From Phymorhynchus buccinoides (taxonomy: Eukaryota; Mollusca; Gastropoda; Neogastropoda; Raphitomidae), in contig CM065704.1 in NCBI GenBank assembly GCA_017654935.2, positions 23,374,266 through 23,438,265 on the forward strand: 64,000 nucleotides of DNA. Reading direction: 5' to 3'. The translations under genes were made by a program, and so were the position numbers. Below the pieces are notes generated by a model. The model was not told where the DNA came from. It ran no database searches and was given only the letters and a program-made list of their open reading frames with translations. Each line of letters begins with the position of its first letter. Position 1 is the stretch's first letter. This document shows, piece by piece, positions 10,501 to 20,796 of this stretch.

Positions 10501-12265
10501 TTGTTGAAACGTTGAGGAGGTAGCATTAGCGCGAGGCATTATCATGCTGCTATGTCTTCACTAGTTCCAGGGTTGTAGTTGTATAAAGTTGGAAAATGGT
10601 TTTCTCAAATGAAGAACACTCGCTTGTCAAGCTGGGCAGCTGCTTCATATTTCATTTATTTCTCACCTCCTCCGAAAGGAAAATACACGTCTCTGTCGCT
10701 TCCAGAGTCGACAACATTGTCAACTTCTGGGAGGAGATTGGAGAGCTTTTTTAGTCCAATCCGACATTTCTTTAGGTAATTTGCAACAGCCAGGTCTGCA
10801 CAGGTCAGTGTATTTCGCCTGCAAAGATTGAAGTTCTTCTTCCATAGTTTTCTCGATGCCTCGACTATGGCCGCGTGTCGTTCTCTGCAAAGATTGAAGT
10901 TCTTCTTCCATGTGTTTTCTCGATGCCTCGACTATGGCCGCGTGTCGTTCTCGGATACTCTTCTCTATACTTTTTTCTTTCTTTTCTGTTTTGAACGTTT
11001 TTATTTCATTTTTCTCATATTAAGACACAAACAAACACTATAAATAATAACACTTTAAGAAATAAAGATGATATAAATGTATACTTGCTTTATTCACCTC
11101 TGATGCCTTGCTAAAGACAGTTCTAAAGCAAATGGAAGCTATTAAATCTCCGTCGCATAATCCTTTGTCATTTTCACCTTTTCGCCTCTACCCTTACAGT
11201 TACACTGGCGGATTAAATTACTGTAAAGATTCAACTGAATTTAATTCAACTGAATTGTTCATTTTCAGGAGAGAATGGTGTAGCGGTGGAGAGGGAAGAG
11301 GCAAAGGAGAACGGCGATGACGATTCTCAAGACTCCACACTGACCAGGGAAAAGAAGGGGAAGTTCAACTGGGGACTGACCATTGTTAGCGTGCTGCAAA
11401 AGAAGGGGGAGATGTCGGTCAAGAGGCTCCAGAAAAAGGTATGTAACATCCATGTCATGAACATCGAATCAGGTTTTTTATACTCCTGCCAACACAGGTG
11501 TGTGTGTGTGACTCACTCTGTGTGTGTGTGTGTGTGTGACTCTCAGTGTCATGACCTCATAAAGCAATGATACTAGTCTGGTTAGAAATCTTAGGTCATG
11601 TACACATATATACGGTCTTGATCTTGAATATATGCGGAGATTCCATGCGGAAACCCGTGCGCAATCCGTAAATAAGTAAAAGGAAAAGATTTGCGCACAT
11701 GTCCGAATTTCCCCTAACCCGTAAATTGTTATCCTTCTTTCTTTTACCAACTTAGGGGTTTCCGTACGGAGCTTATGCGTCGAATGTGTACATGGCCTTA
11801 TGCTTTTTTCCTCAAAGTTGGTGATTGAGATAAAGGGGGATGTGTAAATAACAGTACCTGGTGTGCAATCATTCACACACACACAGGGGCCATGAGTCAC
11901 ACAGGGCACTTGGTGGATCAATCAAGTACGTACAGCTATTCTTTTTTATGTTTGTCAACAGCATTGTTCTGTGTATGTCTAATGGCATTCTTCCGTGTAT
12001 GTCTAACTCTTAACTCTCTTGTCTGGACGTATGCCTTGCCATCACATTTTTTTTATCTCCTTTAATTCTGTTTAAGATTGTTTTGTTCTCTCGTTCTCTA
12101 TTTAAGCATTTGTGTGTATGATGTTTGCAAAAGGTTCTGGCTGAGTATGCATCCCACGGAAGCAGCAGGCCCCAGGAGAAAGTGATGGCCAAGTTCAGTC
12201 AGAAACTCCGCAAACTGCCCAACGTCCGAGTTCTGAAAGACAAGGCCAAACTCATCGAGTCTTAG
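4415..12265 (+). CDS. LYAR: Cell growth-regulating nucleolar protein LYAR, complete seven-exon gene
   Basis: LYAR is a nucleolar, nucleic-acid-binding protein linked to rRNA synthesis and ribosome maturation in animals. Here seven exons join with matching phases to 368 residues, against 379 in human. Residues 1-54 are the LYAR-type double C2HC zinc finger: C6, C9, H21 and C26, then C34, C37, H49 and C52. A conserved NVPRKKAKF block follows at residues 107-115. Residues 146-268 are a low-complexity K/E/D-rich nucleolar-targeting region, and residues 298-368 are the conserved C-terminal domain beginning KGKFNW. The start is the ATG at 4415, since MVFF-C-x2-C matches the family N-terminus exactly. 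All introns are GT-AG. The gene converges on DCTN1. Confidence 0.96.
5127..6556 (+). mobile_element. L2-clade LINE, 5'-truncated
   Basis: Bases 5136-5795 code the end of the RT palm with the FADDTQL catalytic block (about 5213-5234), then NKLKLNDDKTE, SRIDYCNSLL and HLRNLHWLPV. These blocks are diagnostic of the L2 clade. A frameshift near 5775 moves the remainder into another frame, which continues with a YLAPHLWNSLP block to a stop at about 6068. The 3' UTR carries a short (TG)n (6086-6110) and ends with the GCGCTATATAAAT plus ATT-repeat tail. Confidence 0.9.
6556..6580. repeat. Short telomere-like CCCTAA motifs
   Basis: Four imperfect AACCCTA units directly follow the ATT tail of the L2 element. 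It is too short to be a functional telomere. Confidence 0.6.
6829..7362. mobile_element. SINE-like insertion flanked by direct repeats
   Basis: Near-identical flanks (GGCCCATAT-ACTGGAGGT) occur at about 6834-6852 and 7340-7358. Between them lies a B-box-like GGTTCGAGCCC (6884-6894), a CCTTCGGATGAGACC block shared with the SINE at 20650, and a GAAGAAGAAG tail near 7133. It is probably a tRNA-derived SINE plus flanking sequence. The boundaries are approximate. Confidence 0.5.
7902..8016 (+). CDS. LYAR: LYAR exon 2
   Basis: It completes W42 and codes residues 43-80, including H49 and C52 of the second finger and the KPNKGEVKQEQWIQ stretch. The acceptor is CTGTTTCAG, the donor CAG|GTGGGT and the phase 0. 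Confidence 0.96.
8066..8312. mobile_element. piggyBac-like MITE (TTAA-CCCTTTC family)
   Basis: TTAA target duplications flank terminal inverted repeats of the CCCTTTCGCCGCCA type. The interior block GACATGGGTGTTAAATCATT is shared with copies at 14275, 43454, 44637 and 48811. TTAA duplications are the hallmark of piggyBac transposition. It sits in LYAR intron 2. Confidence 0.8.
8518..8592. mobile_element. 3' end of an interspersed SINE-like family
   Basis: GTGTTCAAGTGCTTC, GGGATGATCCCTGGAGTC and TTTTAGCCAGGGTACGACAA match the longer copies at 33110, 41180 and 57895. It lies just before exon 3. Confidence 0.7.
8615..8722 (+). CDS. LYAR: LYAR exon 3
   Basis: It codes residues 81-116 and ends in the family signature NVPRKKAKFE. 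The acceptor is TGTTTTCAG, the donor GAA|GTGAGT and the phase 0. Confidence 0.96.
8870..8895. repeat. 26-base G run
   Basis: An uninterrupted G homopolymer lies in LYAR intron 3. It could form G-quadruplex structure or be an assembly-sensitive site. Confidence 0.9.
9207..9387. mobile_element. MITE with TACCGTATTTT-type inverted ends
   Basis: The ends (TACCATATTTTTTGGACTAT and its inverse near 9366-9387) match the copies at 18831-18998 and 40619-40760. The interior has the GGGGTCTCAGTCTAGG block. The TA at both edges suggests a TA target duplication. The superfamily is not assigned. Confidence 0.75.
9468..9554 (+). CDS. LYAR: LYAR exon 4
   Basis: It codes residues 117-145 (NFLKCSLRVV...VWDLLMAEALPQ), matching the human NWMKNSLKV and QVWNIFSEA blocks. 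The acceptor is CACTGCAG, the donor CAG|GTAAGC and the phase 0. The following 305-bp intron is mostly TG-rich. Confidence 0.95.
9860..10229 (+). CDS. LYAR: LYAR exon 5, charged low-complexity region
   Basis: It codes residues 146-268. An N/T/P-rich start is followed by alternating K/R-rich and D/E-rich runs, ending in KKKKRK. This matches the basic, disordered nucleolar-targeting middle of LYAR. The acceptor is ATCAATCAG, the donor AAAAG|GTGGGT and the phase 1. Confidence 0.93.
10257..10440. mobile_element. Tigger/pogo-like MITE
   Basis: TA duplications flank CAGTGGAACCTCC ends that are perfect inverted repeats. The interior is built of TTATAAGACC repeats. The same family occurs at 15233, 19583 and 33930. 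TA plus CAGTGGA-type ends are typical of pogo/Tigger elements. It is located in LYAR intron 5. Confidence 0.85.
10817..10956. repeat. Twofold direct duplication, about 68 bp
   Basis: A segment running from TGCAAAGATTGAAGTTC to GGCCGCGTGTCGTTCTC occurs twice head to tail with one small indel. It lies in LYAR intron 5 and no function is seen. Confidence 0.85.
11269..11438 (+). CDS. LYAR: LYAR exon 6
   Basis: It completes G269 and codes residues 270-325, ending with the conserved KGKFNWGLTIVSVLQ and SVKRLQKK. This is the first half of the LYAR C-terminal domain. The acceptor is ATTTTCAG, the donor AAG|GTATGT and the phase 0. Confidence 0.95.
11594..11797. mobile_element. Harbinger-like MITE
   Basis: The ends GGTCATGTACACAT and ATGTGTACATGGCC are inverted repeats flanked by TTA on both sides (11591-11593, 11798-11800). 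A 3-bp TTA/TWA duplication with GG-starting ends fits PIF/Harbinger elements. It is in LYAR intron 6. Confidence 0.7.
12134..12265 (+). CDS. LYAR: LYAR exon 7 and stop
   Basis: It codes residues 326-368 (VLAEYASHG...FSQKLRKLPNVRVLKDKAKLIES) and TAG. It matches the human C-terminus. The acceptor is TGCAAAAG. Confidence 0.95.
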   Translation, partial: VLAEYASHGSSRPQEKVMAKFSQKLRKLPNVRVLKDKAKLIES

Positions 12266-12563
12266 CGTTGGAAATAGTGTAGTGAATGTGTGTGTGTAAG
12301 AGTGTAAGTGTGTTTTAGTGTGAGTGTGTATACATGTGTTAGTGTGTGCGTTTGTGTGTGTTAGTGCGTGTGTGTATGTGTGTGCGTGCGCAATTGAAAG
12401 AGAATTTTGAAGGATAAGGCCAAACTTTGCAACAATTGTGAAATTATTGAACATGTGTTTTTAAACTTTGCGTGTGTGATTGTATGAGTCGTAATGTTTA
12501 TGGGAGTGCAGCAAACTTGTGTGTTGAACTATGTGTGTGTGTGAGAATGCATGTCTGTGTGAA

Positions 12564-12712
12564 GGGCCAGCCACACGTCAGCTAAAATCGTACGGCTGTA
12601 CGATACGATTCCATCACATGATCTTGAAGCGCTAATCACATTTGTTCTTGGAGACCACGTGATCAAATCGTATCGTACAGTCGTACGATTTTAGTGGACG
12701 TGGGGCTGGCCC
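12564..12712. mobile_element. Palindromic Harbinger-like MITE in the LYAR 3' UTR
   Basis: Arms starting GGGCCAGCCACACGTC and ending GACGTGGGGCTGGCCC are near-perfect reverse complements over about 60 bases each, with a short asymmetrical middle. A related copy is at 44870-45018. If transcribed with LYAR, the mRNA would contain a long hairpin. Confidence 0.8.
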
Positions 12713-12789
12713 TTGAGACAGCTAGCTACTCGTTCGGTACAGTTGAGCATGCATACATGTCTGTATTCAGCCTTGTCATGAATCTTGTT

Positions 12790-12795
12790 AATAAA
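12790..12795 (+). terminator. LYAR polyadenylation signal
   Basis: AATAAA lies 525 bases after the LYAR stop codon, in AT-rich sequence. It is the first canonical signal downstream. Confidence 0.7.
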
Positions 12796-12963
12796 CAAAA
12801 GATTATGCTTTGTTCCACTATTTTAAACATGTTCCGATATTATAGTGTTTCATTGTTTTAATATGTTGAGGTGTGCCTGCATAAGGGCATTGATTTTTGG
12901 TTATACATTTTTTATTAAGGTAAGGCATTTATGTAGAAACCCCTCAATAGTTGCCTCATTGTC

Positions 12964-13175
12964 TTCACCCCCTGACTGCCACCAACGAACCTGATGACAT
13001 CACTGATGATGTCATCAAATGAAGAGGAATAACCCTGATATGCTGGCTTTTGCTCAAAGTCAAGAGAGTTATACCCCCAGTCCATTTTGCCAGATTGGCT
13101 CTATCAGTTGTCTTTTTTATGGCATGATTTGCCCAATGATTTTTTCTTTAATTTTCTCTGGCAATCAAGGGGTTA
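12964..13175. mobile_element. TTAA-type MITE, second family
   Basis: A CTGACTGCCACC left end and a TGGCAATCAAGGGGTTAA right end are paired. The interior GATATGCTGGCTTTTGCTC is shared with copies at 55580 and 63473. It is piggyBac-like by the TTAA ends, and the left TTAA is lost here. Confidence 0.7.
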
Positions 13176-13325
13176 AGTCTTCATGATTGGAGGGGTAAAA
13201 CCCAAAGGGTGGTATAACAAGGGGAATAAAGAAGGTAGAGTCTACCCTATGGTTTTACTATTATCTGTGCGTAGTGGTTACATTATAGCAGTTGTTTTTC
13301 ATTTTCCTCAAGAGAGAAGGTAGTT

Positions 13326-14174
13326 ATCCAGGCAGCCCCTCAATATGTGACATGTCTTTTAACACATTCTACCCCATCCAGGCAGCCGCTCATATATGTC
13401 TTTTAACACATTCTATGCAGCCTCTCAATATGTGACATGTCTTTTAACACATTCTACCCCATCCATGCAGCCCCTCAATATGTGACATGTCTTTTAACAC
13501 ATTCTACCCCATCCATGCAGCCCCTCAATATGTGACATGTCTTTTAACACATTCTACCCCATCCATGCAGCCCCTCAATATGTGACATGTCTTTTAACAC
13601 ATTCTACCCCATCCATGCAGCCCCTCAATATGTGACATGTCTTTTAACACATTCTACCCCATCCATGCAGCCCCTCAATATGTGACATGTCTTTTAACAC
13701 ATTCTACCCCATCCATGCAGCCCCTCAATATGTGACATGTCTTTTAACACATTCTACCCCATCCATGCAGCCCCTCAATATGTGACATGTCTTTTAACAC
13801 ATTCTATCTACCCCCCATGCATCAATATGTGCAGTCTTTTACTTTTAACACATTCTACCCCATCCATGCAGCCCCTCAATATGTGACATGTCTTTTAACA
13901 CATTCTACCCCATCCATGCAGCCCCTCAATATGTGACATGCTTTTAACACATATCTACCCCATCCATGCAGCCCCTCAATATGTGACATGTCTTTTAACA
14001 CATTCTACCCCATCCATGCAGCCCCTCAATATGTGACATGTCTTTTAACACATTCTACCCCATCCATGCAGCCCCTCAATATGTGACATGTCTTTTAACA
14101 CATATCTACCCCATCCATGCAGCCCCTCAATATGTGACATGTCTTTTAACACATTCTACCCCATCCATGCAGCC
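13326..14174. repeat. 50-bp minisatellite, about 17 copies
   Basis: The unit runs from CCCCTCAATATGTGACATG to CCCATCCATGCAG. Most copies are identical, with a decayed unit near 13800-13850. It lies in the intergenic region about 530 bases past the LYAR poly(A) signal. Confidence 0.97.
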
Positions 14175-14274
14175 ACTTTTATCCTCCCTGGCTTAGCCGT
14201 GCAGAGAGCTCTGAGCATAACTATAGAAATATTCCTACAGCTTTGAAACTATTCACTGTATTGCTTTAAATTTA

Positions 14275-14783
14275 TTAACCCTTTCACCGCCAATGTTGCA
14301 TTTTAGCACCACAATGATTTAACACCCATGCCACTGAAAGGCATCAAACCAGGGCCTGTTATCCAAAGACCCTATTTTCTTAATTTTGGGAGGTAAGGAT
14401 ACTTCCATTTCCAAGCAGGTGTGTGTGTTGTGTGTGTTCTGTATATCTGATTGCATGTGTATGAGTGTATGCGTGCGCAGGATAAATTGTGTTCACTAGA
14501 GAGGGGGGGGGGGGGGAGAGGAGTGTGTGAGAGTATGTGTCTGTGAGTTTGGGAGTGCTTTGTGTATGGATGAGTGCGCGTGTGTGTATACATGTCACAA
14601 GAGGAATGTGTGCGTTTCAATATTGCAGATGTGTGTGGGTTTGTGTGTTTCTGCAAGAACGCGTTACCCAGGTAAGTGTGCGTGTGTGAGTGTTTAATGG
14701 TAAAGCATTTTTTTGCTGAAAAATGGCTGGCGGCGATTAATGGAACATTTTTGCTGAAAAATGGCTGGCGGCGAAAGGGTTAA
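14275..14783. mobile_element. piggyBac-like MITE with internal TG/G tract
   Basis: TTAA flanks and CCCTTTCACCGCC inverted ends are the same family as 8066-8312. The centre holds (TG)n and a G run (14504-14515), and the right end shows a small duplication of the TGGCTGGCGGCGA end. Confidence 0.8.
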
Positions 14784-15021
14784 ATGTTATTGTTAAATGC
14801 GTGTTTAAAAGGTTTACAAAGTTTCATAGAATTTGAAATGTGCATTGTAATTCTAAAAGTTCTTTTACACAAAAAAAGCAAGAAGAAAAATCACACAGAA
14901 AATGTTTGTTCTTTATGCAATTATTCTTTGGTGAAATATGGTGAATAAAATGTGAACATGTTATTTGTCCTGTGTGCTTTAATAGCAGGGTGCTTTGCCT
15001 ATGGAACCTTATTATCAATTT

Positions 15022-15112
15022 GGTTTATACCAGTCAGCAGGACTCTCCCTGCTCTTATAGACTTTTCACTGCCGTGCCAGACTTGCTTTAAGTCCCGGTC
15101 TGCTGTTTATTT
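15022..15112 (-). mobile_element. SINE fragment (family B)
   Basis: GTCAGCAGGACTCTCCCTGC and CTTATAGACTTTTCACTGCC match the fuller copies at 31215 and 31895. Confidence 0.7.
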
Positions 15113-15232
15113 TCTACCAGACTGTTTATAAATGTAAATACGTGAAGACAACAATGCTCTAGTGGCATGCAACCACTGCTTGCCTACTTCCATCTGAACA
15201 CATCTGTGCCATGAATTGTACAAGAAAATCAA

Positions 15233-15397
15233 TACAGTGGAACCTCCCTTATAAGACCTTCAAAAATCACCCAAAATGAGGTCTTATAAGGGAGAGGTCT
15301 TATAAGGGAAGTATTTTTAATACTTGCAAAGAAGGGCACTGTCTCAGAGAAGTAGGTCTTATGTGGGAGGGAGTCTTATAAGGGAGGTTCCACTGTT
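15233..15397. mobile_element. Tigger/pogo-like MITE
   Basis: It is an inverted copy of the 10257-10440 family with CAGTGGAACCTCC ends and TTATAAGAC repeats. Confidence 0.85.
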
Positions 15398-16631
15398 ACA
15401 AACACGCACACTTACTACATTAATCAGTACCAAGCACAGACACGCTTACGTTAATATATGTCTTTATTCTCCAAAGAAAAGAAAAGAGATGAAAAGTATG
15501 CATAACAGTTGAGAGAGTAGTAGAAACAAATCACAAGGTTATACTTATGACATTTTATCTCCACACCGCAAAAACCAACAGCCATAGAAATACAGCAATA
15601 TAAACCATTAAATCAAAGACCATGGAAGAGACTGAACTCACCAAAGACACCCCAAGATCCATAGCAATAGAGTAGAGAGAGTTGAGATAGTAGTAGAAGA
15701 ATCACAAGGTTATATAGGAAACGGACAGTTCTAACTCCACACCATGCAAGTGTGAAGTAATATTCATTTATCAAAGAACATGATACATACATTACTTAAT
15801 ATTATCATACATCTGTATTGTTACTAATTCGGGACTTCCATGATATTGCACTGCCTCCGGGCATTGCCTCCAGGATCGTTCCCACCATCTTTATATCTAC
15901 TAATGTCCTGTATGTGTCTGTTTCAGACCGGAGGACGCTAGTTAATCAGATTTTTCATGAAACGGACCAATGATGCCCCAAGATCCATAGCAATAAAGTA
16001 GAATAACAGTTGAGATAGTAGTAGAAGAATCACAAGGTTATATAGGAAACGGACAATTCTAACTCCACACCATGCAAGTGTGAAGTAATATTCATTTATC
16101 AAAGAACATGAAACGGACCAATGATGCCCCAAGATCCATGGTGACGAGTAGAATAACAGTTGAGAGAGGGGTAGAAGAATTACAAGGCTATTGGGGTCTG
16201 CAACGAACAGCTTCTTTTGCAAGAGTGAATGCCCTTGGAGGGTGGGGGAAGATGGTTCAGTACTGACCAGACAGGGGGATAACACCAATAACCCCTATTT
16301 GATGCCACTAAATGGCTGCCTTTCGCAAGAGTGAATGCCCTTGTCAGTACTGACCAGCAAGAGCAATTACTCTCACTGTCAAGGGCGTTAATAACCCTAG
16401 TTGCAAAGGCCTATACAGGAAATGTATAGGAAATGGACCACTTAACTACACCATGAAAATCACAGCTCCCCCCCAAAAACAATTTATTTTTTATTTTTAT
16501 CAAAGGACATGAAAGAGACTAAAGACGCCCCAAGAACGACGGCAATACTTTCACAGCTTCATTGAACGCATGCATTTTGTGTGAAAGTCGATACAAATTA
16601 ACAGTGGTTATACATAGAAAGAAAAGCTAGC
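15398..16631. repeat. Intergenic region with a duplicated 160-bp segment
   Basis: No gene is seen. A segment containing GATCCATAGCAATA, ATCACAAGGTTATATAGGAA and GTGAAGTAATATTCATTTAT occurs at about 15640-15782 and again at about 15970-16112, with a third partial copy to about 16200. A second small duplication (TTCGCAAGAGTGAATGCCC type) follows at 16210-16345. Confidence 0.7.
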
Positions 16632-17369
16632 TACAGTGGAGTCCAACTATAACGAACTCGCTTTTAACGAAATTTCGCGATTAACGAACTGACTTCAATT
16701 TCCCGGCAAATGCCCTTCTATTTGTCACTTGCAAAGCCATGGGTATAACGAACAAAAAATCCTTTTGAAATAACGAACATCCGCTTTTTACGAACACATG
16801 TTCTACGCCCCAGGATAATTTTATTTACTTGGAAAAATAGCCTATAACGAACTCAGCCTGTGCGATGCGCTGCAAAAACCTAGGCCTTCAAACTCCAAGC
16901 TAGAACGTGTTGTCAAGAGGAAGGAAGTTGGAAAATATGAACTGCGCATGCGTGAACTCATTTAGATTCACACTGGGTCGTCTGCTAGGCCTAGGCTTCC
17001 TACAGATCATTCGGTTTCTCAAGGTCGCTTTACAATTCGCGCTCAAAATAAAGATCGAAAAGTTCGTGAAAGCCTATAACAAACTAAATTTGTGTGATGT
17101 GTTGTCACTTAATGGACAAACTTGTTGAAAAGTGTGCCAAAACAGACCAGCGTCAGACAACACTGCTGAACTACTTCAAGCCTTGTACATCCCGTGATTA
17201 AGACAGACGATCCAAACTGGTCAAGTTTATGTTTTCGGTTATCATTGGCGAGTGTTTGAACGGTTTTTGTTTTCAACATACATTGTGCATGTACATGTAT
17301 AACGAAATCCTGATACAACGAACTGAGTCTGTGTTCCGTTAAAATTCGTTTTACCCGGACTCCACTGTA
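16632..17369 (+). mobile_element. pogo/Tigger-like element, non-autonomous
   Basis: TA duplications flank CAGTGGAGTCC ends in inverted orientation. The interior is rich in TATAACGAAC-type motifs near the ends. It keeps the last codons of a transposase (see 17113-17202) but no catalytic core. Confidence 0.85.
17113..17202 (+). pseudogene. pogo-like transposase C-terminal relic with PIP-box-like motif
   Basis: A 29-residue open stretch, MDKLVEKC... then QTTLLNYFKP and a stop, ends about 165 bases before the element's right end, where a transposase C-terminus would lie. QTTLLNYF fits the PCNA-interacting pattern Q-x-x-L-x-x-Y-F. The pogo transposase is reported to bind PCNA through such a motif. 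Assignment to transposase is inferred from position and motif. Confidence 0.5.
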
Positions 17370-18770
17370 TTGCAGAAGGTTCGAAACTGACATGGGAACG
17401 GGCAGTTATCTTCGGTTGAAAGCCAGAAAGTACTATGTACCTTCGTTATTCTGTTTGGGATAATTCTGTTTTTCACCCGATGAATTATCTAGACGCAGCA
17501 GAAAGAAATGGATATTATCATAAATTATTTCTAGTTGAATAAGAAACAAATCTCATTGTAAGTTGGTTAGATATTCACTCGTTTCCCTTTTAAAACATAC
17601 TGGACACTCATTCAGCAAACAACAGCTGAAGTACAATTCACCTGCATCTTACACGGCCTATTCACAACACTATCTGAAATTTGTATATCAGTTCAAAGAA
17701 TACATTTCACATGATGTGTTTAATATTTAAATTCAATTTTGTTAAATGCCAAAATCGTCCTGATAGGACGCTAAACTCACCATCACAACAAATGCCAAAA
17801 TACTTATCCTCTTCACAGTAAAAAGCACAACCTTTAAAACAATAAGAAAAAAAAAGTGAGCAACCAAAGAATGCTAGAAAATATGCGATGTTCAACATAA
17901 CCTGAGGAGACCAGAGTCAAATGAAATGATCTTCCAACTTGCCAGTCCAATCATGCATACTAACCAGAAAAGTATTCTACATGCAGTAGAGCAGGAAAAT
18001 TACATGAACCCTCAATGAATAAGATGAGGATTATGCTACCAAAACACTTTTTTAAAAAAGAAGCAAATAACTTCTGTAAACAAGAAAAGTAAACTTTGAC
18101 AGAACTCATATTTTGTGTTCTAGTTGTTGAACATTGCATCCATTTATTATTACAAGCAGCTATGATTTCAGAGAGATAAAAAAAAGGGATAATTTATTGT
18201 TCATGGAGAAAAAAAAAGTCATTGCATTAATGTTTTGCTGGAAAACCAACAAACACAGTTTCCATGTTTTCTGTTAATTTCATTTAGCTCTTCAAACTAA
18301 AAATAAATCAAAAAGGAATTAAACATGCCCATTTTCTTTTCTTGATTGTGTGATAATTTACGGTAACTTGAGTTCTTGTATTTGTTTCTCATAGACATAA
18401 TTGTTTAAGATAATTGGAAGTAAAAATTCAAAGCATAAAATGTTAACAGAGTTCTTCCTTAAAACGCACAGCCACCATACTGATACTAGTAGAGTCGTTT
18501 CCCACCACTTACAGGACTATGTATAAGAGGACATGATTATCTATGTTTATCTATGAGGACATGATTATGTATGTTTATCTATGAGGACATGATTATCTAT
18601 CTATAACAGGATGATCTAAATGTAAAGTCTCAGCTATCTGATTACATACAACTCCCTGAACAAAACCGTACAATATAAATGACAGTACCCCCCCTCTCTC
18701 CACTTTTTTTTTTTAACATAGTTCATTATGTATTGCCCATGCAAATGATAAAAGTTGGGATCCAGGGCAT
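17370..18770. other. AT-rich intergenic stretch
   Basis: I see no gene. The only structure is a short threefold repeat of GAGGACATGATTAT plus CTATGTTTAT (18530-18605). Confidence 0.6.
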
Positions 18771-19084
18771 GTAATCATGAGCGTGTCTTAGACAGTCAAC
18801 ACGGGTAATAGTATGTAAATTACCCTATTTTACGGACTACAAGGTGCACCTGATTATAAGGCGCATCCCCCAAATTTTACACCAAATTCAGATTTTGTTC
18901 TTATGTTTTCTTACTAATTTTTGAGTCATGTTATAAGGCTCAGGGGTCTTGGTCTGTCTGGGAAAAAGGCATCGCCTTATAGTCCGTAAAATACGGTAGG
19001 CTACACAGCCAATCGGTTTGGGAGTTTAGTCTAATTTACATACTACTATCGTGTTGACTGTCTAGGACACACTCGTGATTACAC
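18771..19084. mobile_element. Inverted-repeat MITE with a second MITE nested inside
   Basis: Outer arms (GTAATCATGAGCGTGTCTTA... and its inverse ending ACACTCGTGATTAC) match the family at 47562 and 50231. The inner element at 18831-18998 has TACCCTATTTTACGG and CCGTAAAATACGGTA ends, the family of 9207-9387. Confidence 0.85.
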
Positions 19085-19582
19085 GCCCTCGCAACTGGCC
19101 AGGCAATGAAAACCTGAGTCGAAGGAGAGGGAGAAACGTTGTTTAACTACATGTGAAATGGATAAAAACCTTCTAAAGCACTTCATCAAATCATAAATGC
19201 TACGATTAACACCACAACTGCAATAGCAACACAACACAAAGAAAGGCAAAATCACCAAGAAAATAGTCAACAACGCCATTACCATATTCGTAGCGGCAAA
19301 ACATGCCATTGCATGAAAACGCAAGAATAAAAAAAACCAGAAATAATAACAACAAAATGGTAAATACTCTGCAGGATCATAGCAAGATTCCTGCAATTAT
19401 TTGAAGCTCTATTTCACAAAAAGCAACATTAATTATAAGACCATAACAACAAACATTTTGTTTCTATATTCTTAAATTGAGAGTTATCATTCAACCCCAA
19501 AACTAATAAGATGAGTATGAACAAGGGAGGAGATATGACAGAATGACAGATATCCTAGTAATCTGGTATAGTACTATACAGA

Positions 19583-20317
19583 TACAGTGGAACCTCCCTT
19601 ATAAGACCTCATTATAAGACTCCCTCCTACATAAGACCTACTTCTCTGTGGCATTGCCCTTCTTTGTAAGTATTAAAATCACCTCCATTATAAGACCCCT
19701 CCCTTTCCCTTACAATACCTCATTTTGGATTATTTTTGAAGGTCTTTTAAGGGAGGTTCCACTGACTCCCTCCCATATAAGACCTACTTCTCTGAGACAT
19801 TAGTCTTTGTAAGTATTAAAATCACCTCCCTTATAAGACCCCTCCCTTACAAGACCTCATATTGGATGATTTTTGAAGGTCTTATAAGGGAGGTTCCACT
19901 GACTCCCTCCCATATAAGACCTACTTCTCTGAGACATTGCCCTTCTTTGTAACTATTAAAATCACCTCCCTTATAAGACCCCTCCCTTACAAGACCTCAT
20001 TTTGGATGATTTTTGAAGGTCTTATAAGGGAGGTTCCACTGACTCCCTCCCATATAAGACCTACTTCTCTGAGACATTAGTCTTTGTAAGTATTAAAATC
20101 ACCTCCCTTATAAGACCCCTCCCTTACAAGATCTCATTTTGGATGATTTTTGAAGGTCTTATACGGGAGGTTCCACTGACTCCCTCCCATATAAGACCTA
20201 CTTCTCTGAGACATTAGTCTTTGTAAGTATTAAAATCACCTCCCTTATAAGACCCCTCCCTTACAAGACCTCATTTTGGATGATTTTTGAAGGTCTTATA
20301 CAGGAGGTTCCACTGTA
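19583..20317. repeat. Tigger-like MITE expanded into a tandem array of about five units
   Basis: The whole block is bounded by TA-CAGTGGAACCTCC ends. Inside, a unit of about 125-145 bases (GACTCCCTCCCATATAAG to GGGAGGTTCCACT) is repeated, so that the right end of one MITE abuts the next. Confidence 0.9.
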
Positions 20318-20649
20318 ATGATAAATTAGTCCTATCTCATTTCAAGCACACTTTTTTTTTTGTCTCTTCCACAATAAGATAACCGCTCCCAAATGTAAGT
20401 ATGACAAACTGGGGAGAAAAAGTAAACAATGTAAATATTTGGAAGACGAGTCAAACGCTTTATGACACTGTCAATAAAGGACATCTTGATTTAAAAGTAA
20501 ATGGCAACATCATATAAAGTGGCAAGTCTGTTTCTGCGCTAAGAGAATAAAATGGCAAGCCTTGTTCCAGTACTTCAAAGAAACCGTAGTAAAAAACCCA
20601 AAGCAAACAAAAAGTAACAAAACTTAAAACATAAAATGAGCAACAGAAG

Positions 20650-20765
20650 TGTAGAGTGGCACAGTGGTAGCGCGTTCGCCTCGTGTCAAGTAAACCCGAG
20701 TTCGAACCTGGGTACAGGGGATTTTTCCTCTCACTTTGCACTAGGCCTTACGGTCTGAACATGGA

Positions 20766-20796
<31 letters not shown>

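Larger units (their letters stand above)
12266..12815 (+). other. LYAR 3' UTR
   Basis: TG-rich sequence is followed by a 149-bp palindromic MITE and a polyadenylation signal. The cleavage site is not determined. Confidence 0.65.

Noticed and set aside
13326..14174. Regular repeats considered as a CRISPR array
   Set aside because: Head-to-tail 50-bp minisatellite without unique spacers, in an animal genome.
17707..17898. Cysteine-rich - strand frame (GCAFYCEEDKYFGICCDG)
   Set aside because: 63 residues, no signal of splicing or family match that I can recognise; AT-rich surroundings.
20657..20709. tRNA-like A and B boxes
   Set aside because: Flanked by SINE core and tail; the acceptor stem does not pair. 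Called a SINE, not a tRNA gene.
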